From assembly GCA_905193585.1 (NCBI GenBank), contig CAJJPG010000008.1:1-30594 (forward strand): a stretch of DNA of 30,594 nucleotides, read 5' to 3'. Under the pieces are notes generated by a model. That model was not told the origin of the DNA, ran no database searches, and saw nothing but the letters and a program-made list of their open reading frames with translations. Below are positions 15,538-24,900 of this stretch, piece after piece (positions within the stretch are counted from its first letter, which is position 1; the number at the start of each line of letters is the position of its first letter). Source of the DNA: an uncultured Oscillospiraceae bacterium. Lineage in GTDB: Bacteria > Bacillota > Clostridia > Oscillospirales > Acutalibacteraceae. The translations under genes and the position numbers were made by a program.

Positions 15538-18429
15538 TCACTCCTCTATTCCGAAATCCCTGCGCTTGCGTTCAAGCTCGATATTAATCTGCTCAACCGC
15601 TTCCTCAAGGGAATCGCGGGGCGTATATCCGCCCGTGATACAGCGAGCGATCGCGTTGGTAATATGACGTGCGGTAAAATATCCGCCGGGGACATAGGGC
15701 GCTTCGCGCACGCCCTTAAGCGATTCCTTTATAACCGCAAGGTCGGCGGTCGACCACGCAAGCGAGCAGAACGCCTCGTAATTACCACTGCCCCAGCGTG
15801 AGGAAATACCCAGTCTTGATTCAAGTCTTTTGCTGTACTCGGTTTGCGTCTCGGCGTTCATCCACCATTTTAGAAATTCCCAAGCCTCGTTCTTTACCTC
15901 GCTGTCCTCCATAATAACCGATACCGTCTGCAAAGCAGTGCCTACAGAGCGGCCAATCGTTCCGTCCTCCGAAACCGTCGCGGGAACAGGCGCTATTGCC
16001 CATTTTCCCTTAAGCTCGGGCGCGGCATAGGCAATAGACATATATTCCGCCATTCCGCCGATACCTATAACCAGCTCGCCCGTGCGGAAACGGTTATAGA
16101 AGTTTACGTTATACGGAAAACCGTACTCGGTGTAGTTCTTGATAAATCTGTCAAAGGCATTATACGCCGCCTCGCTTGAAAGCGCCGAGGTTTTGCCGTC
16201 CGCCGAATAATATTCTCCGCCGTTTTGGAAGAGGAATATATCGTATCTCTGAGGGATAAACATATTAAGCTTATACTGATTTAATTTAGGCAGAAGCACA
16301 TTATATACGTCATCCCATGTGTTCGGTACAGTCATATGCAGTCTCTCGAACATATCCGTCCTGTAAAACATAACCGTAAAGCTTAAGGATTCGGGCAGTC
16401 CGTAGACCGCTCCGCCATAGGAAATAGGGTTATACAGCTCCGACAGAGTATAGCCGCTGTACTCCTTAAAGTCGTCAAATTCGTTAAGGTTCTTTATAAC
16501 CCCTCTTACCGCGTACTCGGCGGTGTTATTCGGCGTCATATTAAGCACCACGTCGGGTGCTTTGCCGGCGTTCACCGCCAAAAGCAGGGTATTGACTGTG
16601 CCCGAAAAAGCGCCCTCGGGCAACAGGTTAAAGGAAAGATTTACGTTATTTTTTACGGCAAACTCGCTGTCCGCAAGCTCCTTTAGTATTTCCGCCCATT
16701 CCTTACTGCGGGAAATCCATACCTTAAGCTCCTTTGCGTCCTCGCCTGCTCCCTCGCCTACCGAGCCTATCGCGTTATAGTCCTTGGTGTAGGAAAGTAT
16801 AAGGTTTCTGAAGGCGTTTATAACCCTGTCAAACATAGACTGGCGCGGGTTTGCAAGCTCCTCGTCAGGTGCGGCTATCTGTATGTAATCTACCGCCAGC
16901 GCCGAGCTTTTAAGGGTGGTAAGCCAGTCGCCCATACCGGTCATTGAGCTTGTAAAATCGTCAAGACCCGCGGGGATGGCGTCAAAATCGTTTCGGTATT
17001 TTTCTATTGTCGCCTTAACCTGAGTCATGCTGTTTTCAACAGTTGAGGTTTTGTTGGTGATTTCGGAAAGCATTTTTCGGCAATCCTCTAAAATATCCAC
17101 AACCTCCTGCAAATCGTCGCCTAAGCCCGCTATTGATTTATCCAGCTCGTAATCATAGTTTAAGTCGGGCGACTGACCCGTTACCATAACTATATTCTGA
17201 TAGCAAGCCTGAAGCTTTGAATTTGCCTTTTCGATATTTTGGTTGATTTCCGCCTTCTTGCCCTCCACGGCGCTCATTTTTAAGGTGTGCTCGCCCTCGG
17301 TAAGGTAGAAAAGATAGGGTTCTTCCCCGTCGCCTATTATATGCGTGTTCCAGCGCGCGTTGTAGGGAAAGGCGTAGTCTGCCATCTGCGCAAAGGGTAT
17401 TTCGCCGTCAATTTCGACCGTGCGGTAAACGGGTATACCGTTATTTCCGTTCTGCACCGAGCGCAGGGCGATTTTGTAAAGCCCCGTTTTCGGTATTTCT
17501 AACTTCCAGGCAATACTGTCTCCGCCCGTAGACCAGGAAGAACCGCCGATTAAATTAAATTTCTTTTTTACGGTAGCTTTAGGAGTAAGGGTTTCGTCTG
17601 AGTCCGAGGCGATTAAAATAGACGACGCGCTTTTTCCGACAATACGATCAAAATCCTCTGCCTCAAAGCGTACGGTTTCTTTTGCATTTTCTGCTCCGTT
17701 TGCCTTATACTGTGAAAGCGCCTCCTTATAGTCTGGAAGCTTACTTGCCGCGGTAAAGGCTATTTCCGAAACAAGCATCGGTTGGTCGATATATTCAAGC
17801 GTCACCGTGTGTTTGCCCGCCGTCAGGTAAAATTCAAGCGGAGCGCCGTATGCTCCCTGATTGTCCCGAATCTTTTCTTGAAGCCAGGTTTTGACCTCCT
17901 CCTGCTGCGGCATAAGGTCGTCGCCCAAATTGTTCTCCTTGGGTCTGTCGGAGTCAACAAAGCGCCGACAGAGCGCAAAATTCGAAGCCTCGTCAAAGGG
18001 GTATTCTCCGTCTATTTTTATCCCGCGGGAGATGCTCAAGGAATTTCCGTCTATGGGATAATATGAAAAGCTTAAATTATAAAATCCCGCCTGCGCGACC
18101 TCAACAGTACTGCTTAGCGCCTTTGTATCCTCGTGCCAGCAAAGCACGTTGCCTTTTTCCGCGTCCTGCTTGATTTCAGGCTTTGCACCCTCGCACGATA
18201 TTGAGTATATGTCAATCGAAAGCTTTGTGCCCTCTGCGGGGTATTCTTCCTCTTTAGCGCTGTGATAGTCGCTGTAATAATTCGTATCGTAAACAATATC
18301 CGAAAAATCCTCATAATCCTTGTAGTCAAGCCGCTCCGCAAGGGTCGGCGCGGCGCTTACGGGTATTCCCGTCAGCATTGCACCGCACAAAAGCAAGGAT
18401 ACAATTTTTCCAACCGAACTGCTTTTCAT
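15538..18429 (-). CDS. Extracellular solute-binding protein fused to carbohydrate-binding-like domains
   Basis: This 963-residue secreted protein is about twice the length of a usual sugar-binding protein. The signal peptide ends near VSAAP (24-28); LLLCGA is a poor lipobox, so lipid anchoring is doubtful. Two CBM6/35-like beta-sandwich domains follow: about 68-230 (GFYNLSFSYYPIDG, KIDGEYPFDE, YLTAGKHTVTLEY) and about 253-395 (FEAEDFDRI, GLYKIALRSV, EIDGEIPFAQ, YLTEGEHTLKM). Residues 395-500 are helical and probably coiled-coil. From about 565 to the end lies a family 1 solute-binding domain (LKVWISRSKEWAEILKELAD, APDVVLNMTPNN, GLPESLSFTVMFYRTDMFER, EAWEFLKWWMNAETQTEYSK). It heads the first importer and likely captures oligosaccharides while its front domains hold a longer glycan. 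A 17-bp hairpin lies upstream. Long fused binding proteins occur in DUF5696-type clusters. Confidence 0.9.
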   Translation of the reverse strand: MKSSSVGKIVSLLLCGAMLTGIPVSAAPTLAERLDYKDYEDFSDIVYDTNYYSDYHSAKEEEYPAEGTKLSIDIYSISCEGAKPEIKQDAEKGNVLCWHEDTKALSSTVEVAQAGFYNLSFSYYPIDGNSLSISRGIKIDGEYPFDEASNFALCRRFVDSDRPKENNLGDDLMPQQEEVKTWLQEKIRDNQGAYGAPLEFYLTAGKHTVTLEYIDQPMLVSEIAFTAASKLPDYKEALSQYKANGAENAKETVRFEAEDFDRIVGKSASSILIASDSDETLTPKATVKKKFNLIGGSSWSTGGDSIAWKLEIPKTGLYKIALRSVQNGNNGIPVYRTVEIDGEIPFAQMADYAFPYNARWNTHIIGDGEEPYLFYLTEGEHTLKMSAVEGKKAEINQNIEKANSKLQACYQNIVMVTGQSPDLNYDYELDKSIAGLGDDLQEVVDILEDCRKMLSEITNKTSTVENSMTQVKATIEKYRNDFDAIPAGLDDFTSSMTGMGDWLTTLKSSALAVDYIQIAAPDEELANPRQSMFDRVINAFRNLILSYTKDYNAIGSVGEGAGEDAKELKVWISRSKEWAEILKELADSEFAVKNNVNLSFNLLPEGAFSGTVNTLLLAVNAGKAPDVVLNMTPNNTAEYAVRGVIKNLNEFDDFKEYSGYTLSELYNPISYGGAVYGLPESLSFTVMFYRTDMFERLHMTVPNTWDDVYNVLLPKLNQYKLNMFIPQRYDIFLFQNGGEYYSADGKTSALSSEAAYNAFDRFIKNYTEYGFPYNVNFYNRFRTGELVIGIGGMAEYMSIAYAAPELKGKWAIAPVPATVSEDGTIGRSVGTALQTVSVIMEDSEVKNEAWEFLKWWMNAETQTEYSKRLESRLGISSRWGSGNYEAFCSLAWSTADLAVIKESLKGVREAPYVPGGYFTARHITNAIARCITGGYTPRDSLEEAVEQINIELERKRRDFGIEE

Positions 18430-18470
18430 TATTTCGTTCCTTTCTTCATTTTAGCCTGCCTTATACAAAT

Positions 18471-18517
18471 GCAGAGGACACCATATAAGCAAATCAAGAT
18501 TATACGGTGTCCCCTGC
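18471..18517 (-). other. 17-bp intercistronic stem-loop upstream of the fused binding-protein gene
   Basis: Read on the minus strand, GCAGGGGACACCGTATA (18517-18501) pairs with TATATGGTGTCCTCTGC (18487-18471), 17 pairs with two G-U wobbles and a 13-base loop. It lies between the stop of the 1069-residue gene and the start of the binding-protein gene. The sequence after it is AUUUGUAUAAGG, not a clear U-run, so it is more likely an RNA processing or stabilising element, or a leaky attenuator, than a full terminator. Confidence 0.75.
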
Positions 18518-18579
18518 CAAAATAAATTCGTATTATCAGCTGCCGGAAACTATCCGTAAAGCAAACCGTCTAACATGTA

Positions 18580-21500
18580 TCAGCGGATTGTTGTTTTCCA
18601 TGACTTGGCGTGCGCTTTAATGATAGCCTCAAGGCTTGCGTAAATGCTGATGTCGTCAAGATATATTGTTTTGCCTGAGTTTGAGCCGCCAGCTATTGAT
18701 ACGGTAAATTCAGAAAGCTTGTCGTAATCCACCGCGCCGTTGACAAACTTGCCCTCAGTATCGATATAATGGAAATTGTCTCCGGGTATAATGACCCAGC
18801 CTCTAAAGCCGTCGGGCAGAGTAATCTTGCCGTATACTCTGGCGGCGCCGCCGAAAGCGTCTATCTGATAATGCCATTTTGTATCTGCATACTTAAAGTA
18901 TTCGGTATCCCCTTCTTCGGTGTCCGCAAGCTTGAAATCCAGAGTGACCGCGCCTGTTCCCGCGGGGATTTCCGCCCAGAAAGCCACGCCGTCGCAGAGT
19001 ATAGCGTCAATATCGGTGCAGAAGCTGCCGAAGGACACATAAGAATCCTTTCCGTCAAGCGTTACCGCAAGACAGCGCTCGTCTTTAGAACGGTCGGAGG
19101 TTGCAAGACCGAGACCTGCGCTAAAGCTCGTAAGACCGCCGTTAAGCTTAGCGCCGCTGCCGTCATTACAGACGAGCATTGAACTGTTTTCATTCGTTCC
19201 GGAATCGTAATCCTTTAAAAGTCCATCAATATCAAGCTCTTCAAGGAGCGATTTACTGTCGAAATGCGCCTGGAAATCGTCGTAAATAACAACGGGGTGC
19301 TCATAGCCCTTTTCATATTCCTGCTGTGCGATAAAAAAGCCCACACTGCTGATTTCATTATTTTTGCAATACTGCCTGAAGGGCTGTGTGGCAACCGCCC
19401 AGCCGCTTACGGTGGTCGTATCGTCAATCAGCATAACAACCGTGTAAGAGCCGTTTGCAAGCGAGCCCGAGGCATTTTTCCTTACCTTGCCGTCATCGCT
19501 TATAACATAGGTGGTCGCGTCTATTCCGCAGCCCTCGCGCTGTAAGCCAAAACCGTTTTTGAAAACCGCATCCGAAGCAAGACCCGAGACCTCCACACGG
19601 TAGGTTATAGCCTGAATGTTGTGGAACTGATTATAGCCTGTAGAGTCCACACAGCCCGAGGTATCAAGGTTCATCCAAATCAAATACGCCTTATCGGAAG
19701 CATTTACGGTGAATTTCATTCCTAAATCAATTTCGCCTGTATCGCCGCGTTTATATTCCGCGCCGTCCTGCGCGTCAACCATTGAGGAATCGTACCAGCC
19801 AATCTTGTTTTTGCCCGTGCCGTCGCCGTTGTTTAATACCACATTCATTTTGCCGTCATATTTATGCTCAAGCGAATATTGGAAGGTCTGCACGGCGCTG
19901 TAAACCTGCTCGCCGCTCTCATTCTCCGCGACCGCGACCGCTTTAACGGTGTATTTGCCATCCTCGTCGGGAGCAATATTCAGTTCGTCCCATGCCTTAG
20001 TAATACGGATAGGCGAATCGTAAAGTCCCGTCGCCATAAATATAAGCTTATAAAGCATACGGGTTTTGCTTGTTATAGGGTCTGTGCCGTCAAGAGTGTA
20101 GTATATTTCCGCGTTTTCGGTCACGCTGGTTAAAAATACCTGAGTGCCGTAAGCCAAAGCGCCGTTCGGTTTGTCTGCGGCGGGCGGCGCGGTGCGCAGG
20201 GGCTTAGCCTCAAGCTCTTTGATCAGCTTATCATAGCTGATTGAAAAGGCGAAATCGTCCCAAAGTATCTGTCTGCCGTAGAAAGCTGAGTTTGCACGGT
20301 ATGAAAGGAAGCTTTTCACATCGTTATTTATCACATATTCCTGCCAGGAATAGTTATTCGCTCCCCAGCCGGTAGAAATTTTCGCGTCCTGAAGCTTGAA
20401 TATAACATATCCCTCAAACTCCGCAAGGTCAACGCCTCCGACATTGTTGTGTTCCTTGATTTCGCCGGTGATCGTGTTGTAGGTGACAACCGTGCCGTAA
20501 AAGCCCACGCCCTCGGCGTTAAAGGTTAACGAGAAATTCTGCGCCTTACTGTCCATATTAGATACCCAGAAAGAGAAGGTTTCCTGAATACTAAGCAGGC
20601 TTTTGTCAAGCTTTTTAAGTTCATCATTAAAGTTAAACACTATAATTTGCGCGCCGGAATTTACAAGTCCGACCGTCTTATAAGCCTTACCCGACGGACC
20701 CATTCCGTCCACCACGGTAAACTCCGACTGATCTTCAAAATGCCAGGTAAGCCCTAAATCAGAGCCGTCGTTTACAAGGGTGGTGTTTGGTGTGTTGGGG
20801 TCAAGCACATTATAGTTCCAGCCTGAGACCGTGCTGTATCTGCCGTTCGCAACGGCAACCGCGCGAAGAGAGACAATGGCATTTACAACAATCGGAGAAT
20901 TGCCGAGGTTATCAAGCTGATATTTAACGCGGGTATTGCTGGTTGTGGGGTCGGTGCCGTCAAGGGTATAGTAAATTTCCGCGCCCTCGGTCTGGCTTGT
21001 AAGCTTGATCTGCGTGCCCGCCTTAACGGTGCCCGAAACGGAGCTTGCGGAGGGCGCGTTGGTCTTAAGCGGTCTTGTTTTCTGATACGCAAGAAAGTCC
21101 GCAACATTATCCGTCACGCCGATCGAATCGAAAATAATCTGACTGCCCTCGGCTTCGGGAGCGTGCCATACAAGCGCCGTAGTGAAATTATTACTGCCAT
21201 TCCGGCACACCGAATCAACAACATCAGACCAACTGCGGTTATAGTCGGCTCCCCAGTCCTTATTATAGCTCGTTGTTTTAAGGTCTATCATAACATAGCC
21301 CTCAAAGCCTGAGGGATTAAAGTCGTCGGTGCACTCCGCAACCTCGCCTGTAGTTGTGTTATAGGTGGTGATTGCGCCCTTAAAGCCTGTTCCCTCTCCG
21401 TCCTTTAAGATAGGTGTGCTTAGTCTAATACCCTCGGGAGCGCTTACCCAAAAGAAGAAACAGCCCATACTCCTAAGCGTTTTAGGAGTAAGACTCCGAA

Positions 21501-21789
21501 ACTCCGCGCCATCAAAAAACAGATTTACGTTAAACTGATTTGGTGAGCTCGTAACGGTATACGCCACAGCCTTCCCGTCGGGCGAAATGTTATCCACAAC
21601 GGTGTGCGAAACCGAAGCCTCGTTATATACCTCCATTGAATCGTGCTCGCCGGTAAAAGCGATATACATTTTGGGCTCTGCCGCGGCGGAGCAAAGCAGA
21701 TTTATTCCGCAGGCGGTTATCAGCATTACCGCCGATAATAAGGCTGCCGTAAGCTTTGTAAAGCGCGGCGATAAGGATAATTTTTTCAT
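18580..21789 (-). CDS. Secreted multimodular glycan-binding-like protein (FEGYV modules and two chitobiase-C-terminal-like domains)
   Basis: This 1069-residue protein has a signal region at residues 1-38; ITAC at 24-27 could serve as a lipobox, while SAAAEP at 34-39 would suit signal peptidase I. It has four beta-rich modules of about 150-190 residues. Modules 1 and 2 carry FEGYV (162-166 and 458-462), the fourth has FRGWV (995-999), and the third is divergent (about 650-845). Between them sit two domains matching the chitobiase/beta-hexosaminidase C-terminal type (about 242-326 and 532-638), each with EIYYTLDGTDP (270-280 and 560-570). No catalytic domain was recognised and no C-terminal anchor or sorting signal is present. 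The modules are shared with the 1350-residue protein upstream. The likely role is binding the target glycan outside the cell. AGGAGG precedes the ATG by 7 bases. Confidence 0.85.
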   Translation of the reverse strand: MKKLSLSPRFTKLTAALLSAVMLITACGINLLCSAAAEPKMYIAFTGEHDSMEVYNEASVSHTVVDNISPDGKAVAYTVTSSPNQFNVNLFFDGAEFRSLTPKTLRSMGCFFFWVSAPEGIRLSTPILKDGEGTGFKGAITTYNTTTGEVAECTDDFNPSGFEGYVMIDLKTTSYNKDWGADYNRSWSDVVDSVCRNGSNNFTTALVWHAPEAEGSQIIFDSIGVTDNVADFLAYQKTRPLKTNAPSASSVSGTVKAGTQIKLTSQTEGAEIYYTLDGTDPTTSNTRVKYQLDNLGNSPIVVNAIVSLRAVAVANGRYSTVSGWNYNVLDPNTPNTTLVNDGSDLGLTWHFEDQSEFTVVDGMGPSGKAYKTVGLVNSGAQIIVFNFNDELKKLDKSLLSIQETFSFWVSNMDSKAQNFSLTFNAEGVGFYGTVVTYNTITGEIKEHNNVGGVDLAEFEGYVIFKLQDAKISTGWGANNYSWQEYVINNDVKSFLSYRANSAFYGRQILWDDFAFSISYDKLIKELEAKPLRTAPPAADKPNGALAYGTQVFLTSVTENAEIYYTLDGTDPITSKTRMLYKLIFMATGLYDSPIRITKAWDELNIAPDEDGKYTVKAVAVAENESGEQVYSAVQTFQYSLEHKYDGKMNVVLNNGDGTGKNKIGWYDSSMVDAQDGAEYKRGDTGEIDLGMKFTVNASDKAYLIWMNLDTSGCVDSTGYNQFHNIQAITYRVEVSGLASDAVFKNGFGLQREGCGIDATTYVISDDGKVRKNASGSLANGSYTVVMLIDDTTTVSGWAVATQPFRQYCKNNEISSVGFFIAQQEYEKGYEHPVVIYDDFQAHFDSKSLLEELDIDGLLKDYDSGTNENSSMLVCNDGSGAKLNGGLTSFSAGLGLATSDRSKDERCLAVTLDGKDSYVSFGSFCTDIDAILCDGVAFWAEIPAGTGAVTLDFKLADTEEGDTEYFKYADTKWHYQIDAFGGAARVYGKITLPDGFRGWVIIPGDNFHYIDTEGKFVNGAVDYDKLSEFTVSIAGGSNSGKTIYLDDISIYASLEAIIKAHAKSWKTTIR

Positions 21790-21822
21790 TCTTATTCCTC
21801 CTGTAAATTGATTTTAATATCT

Positions 21823-21900
21823 GAACCGATGAAAAACAATTTTTTAATGCAAAAAAGCATTTTTTATCGGTTCATTTCCCGCCCGAAACGGGCGGGAAAT
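21823..21900 (-). other. Tandem stem-loops between the two large secreted-protein genes
   Basis: Two adjacent inverted repeats follow the stop of the 1350-residue gene. The first is a perfect 12-bp stem, ATTTCCCGCCCG (21874-21885) with CGGGCGGGAAAT (21889-21900), loop of three. Touching it is an 8-bp stem, GAACCGAT (21823-21830) with ATCGGTTC (21866-21873), which encloses a 5-bp inner stem AATGC/GCATT (21846-21850 and 21857-21861). In the reading direction no long U-run follows the GC-rich stem, so a simple intrinsic terminator is not obvious. An mRNA-end protecting or processing structure fits better. Confidence 0.7.
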
Positions 21901-21913
21901 AAAAATGTGGAAT

Positions 21914-24900
21914 TTATTTAGCCATTATAGCATTCAACTGAGCATAATAGTCGGTTGAGAAGGTAACGCTGTCAATAACGAGCGAACGGTTCACAAGACT
22001 GTTAGCGGAAAGATCGAACTGGAAGCCTGTTATGTCGTTGTTTGCGGCATATTCCGTCCACGGAGTATTCGCATCTCCAATCGCCGCACTGCGAAGATCA
22101 AACATTACATAGCCCTCAAATTCGGTGAAATTGAGGCTTGCGCCTGCGGCATAGGTTGTAAGCTCCTTAGTCTTAAGATTATAAACGGTAACAGGAGCGT
22201 TTATTGTCCTATAAGATCTGATTCCGAACTTAACATCGAAGTTATTGCCCTTATCAAGCTTTACATAATAGCTTAGCATTGTAGCTGACGAAAGCAAATC
22301 GCGGTTTGCGGTAAAGTTTGTGTCTATTCCGCCCTCAGCCCAATTGGCATTTTTGATTGTTGCAACCTCTTCTTCGGTGTAGCTAAGCTTTAATGCCGTG
22401 CCGTCAGGCGAAACGCCGTCAACGGTAGTGTATTTACGGCTGCTTGAAGCGGTGCCGTTGTTGTATTCTGTCCATACCCAACCGGTATTACCGTTTGTAC
22501 CGTCGTTTACAACAACATTCTTAAGCAGAGACTTAAAGTAAGCGTCAATCGTTTTAAAGCTTTCCTTGCTATAGGACAAGTTGCGTACCTCGGTGGAATG
22601 TCCTGCGGCAATTAAATTAAAGTACTGTGTGAAATCGACCAGTTTATTAAGTGCCGGAACATCCGTGCTATCGACTTTAATTGTACAGTTAGCAAGATCG
22701 TAGCAGATATATCCCTCAAATCCGGCAGGAAGGTTGAATTGACCGGAAACAGCAGTAATTGAGCCGTTGTTAATATCATAAGCATACGCCGTTCCCTCAA
22801 GTTTGTACCACGCCTGATTTATCCAGAGGAAAGCGCTTGTTGCGACAGCGGAATTATTCTTGAAATAATAACTTAACGTCTGCACTTCGGCGGTATCAAT
22901 GGTGTTCCAGACTTCTGACTCCCCTTTGTTCAACCATAAATACTTGTCCTCGGTACCTGATGAATTATCATTTTCTCCGCCCTTATGTATTTCAATAAAC
23001 TCGGGAGTTCCGTCAAGGCTTGCGGCAAGCTCAAATATCTTTGCCTTAACAGCGGTGTAGTTCTCGTTTTTGAGGAGCTCATCAAGACCGTAGGCTATAC
23101 CGTTCTCATTCGAGAAGGTCTGCCAGTTATAAAGGTAAAGACCGCCGCGGTTAGACAAGGGCTGCTCCATTAAAAGATCATAGCAGATGTTAAGCTGTGT
23201 CAAAGCGTGAGCTGCAGTATCGGCTGAGGGTTCACGCTCTGTGTAAGCTCCGGGCAGGAACCAGTATTTAGCGTTTGTAAGACCGGTGTTTGTCTTCATT
23301 TCCTCAAACAAAGTTCTCATTTGTTCTTTTTCAGTTGGATGATACCAGTCAAAGGCAATATCGGTTACATACTGATAAGCCTTTTCAACCGCCGCCGCCT
23401 GATGTACCTCAGCGACAGCCAAAACAGCAAACTGACGTTTTTCGGGATATTTGGTATAGAGATATTCGCTTAATTCCTTAAACTGTGCAAGCTTGCCGGG
23501 ATCGTCGTTTGTAGCGCCTGTGATTTCCTCAAACTCAAAGCCCGCAACGGTGTTCCAGAGCTTTTCGGCTTTAAGAGTATTAACATACTTATCGAGATTG
23601 GCACGTTTATTTTCGTAACCGTCTGCATTGTTAAAGTATGCTCCCCAGACCCCTATCCAAGCGGCGGCGTCGCGCTCCTTAGCGGTGCGGACGTCGGATA
23701 TGTCATTTCCGGGATAGTAGTTAATAAAGTCGCTCTCAGCTTTTTCGGAGCCGTAAACCTTGTCCCAGTCGCCTACTGTCAAATTATAAATTGAAAAACC
23801 TACCTGACTGTTAGCGGATGTTACGGTATCTTTTTTAAGCTCTGCCGGAGGAAGAAGTCTGTCGTGTACCTCTTTGGAAACGGCAGCCTTTTGGTATTCG
23901 GCGCCTAAAAGCTGTTTTCTAAGGTTTGAAACCGTTGTCGCTGCGGTTGTGTCGTTATTTCCGCCGTAGCTGATATTAGGAACATAGACTGTTGCTTCCG
24001 AAATTCCTGCGGCGTTTTTCTTTAAGCGTACAAGGTCAAGAATGTCGGCGGAGCCGTCCTTATTAGCGTCGCCCTCAAGAGTGACTTCAAGTCTGCTCTC
24101 GATAAATTCGTCAACCGATTTTACATATGTAAGATTGCCGATATAATAGCTTTCGCCGACCTGTAAATCAGAGAGACGGGCATTAAAGGCGGGAGATTTC
24201 ATATATCCGCCTTCGGCAACGCGCTGCTTCCAGGTTTTTGTAATGCCGTCTTTTATTGTTTGGGTAGAATCGAGCAGAACAAAGATATAACCCTCAAAGC
24301 CTGCGGGGACAGTAATTGATCCGCTTTTAACTCCTGTAATTGTCTGATTTACGGTATCGAAAAGTCTGTAAGAGGGCGTTATATCCGTCCAGCCGTCTTC
24401 CTCGTCAAACATACCGAGTTCAAGAGCATTTGCCGAAGTGTTTTTAAACCATACAGCCACAGCTTCATTTTTAGAAACAAAATCATTTGAGAAAGCGTAT
24501 TCGCCAAGCTGTGTATTATTTGAACCAAAGTACATCGGATAACCATCTTTTACCTCAGCAGCTTTATACTGTCTGCAATTGCCATCGGGAGAAACTCCGC
24601 TGACTTCAATAGTTTCCCCAGCCCAATCTTGCATTGGAGCAGACAGAACATTTGATTTTTCAACCAATGCCTGTTTAACATTCTGATAATTGCCGGTCCA
24701 TGCAGTAACAGAACCTATGCTTATTTTAAGACCGCCGACCGACGCGTCCTGCCCCTCATGGAACCAAAGGGTACCGCCGTTAAAAATATCGGCGTATTTT
24801 GAATTGGGGTTGCCCTCTGCGGTTTGTCTTACGTCGAATACTACATAACCCTCGAAGCCCTTGGGTACGGTAATAACTTCGCCGTAATTTCTTGTAAAGG

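Noticed and set aside
18580..21789. Chitinase or hexosaminidase assignment for the 1069-residue protein
   Set aside because: Only the chitobiase C-terminal-like accessory domains are present; no catalytic domain was seen.
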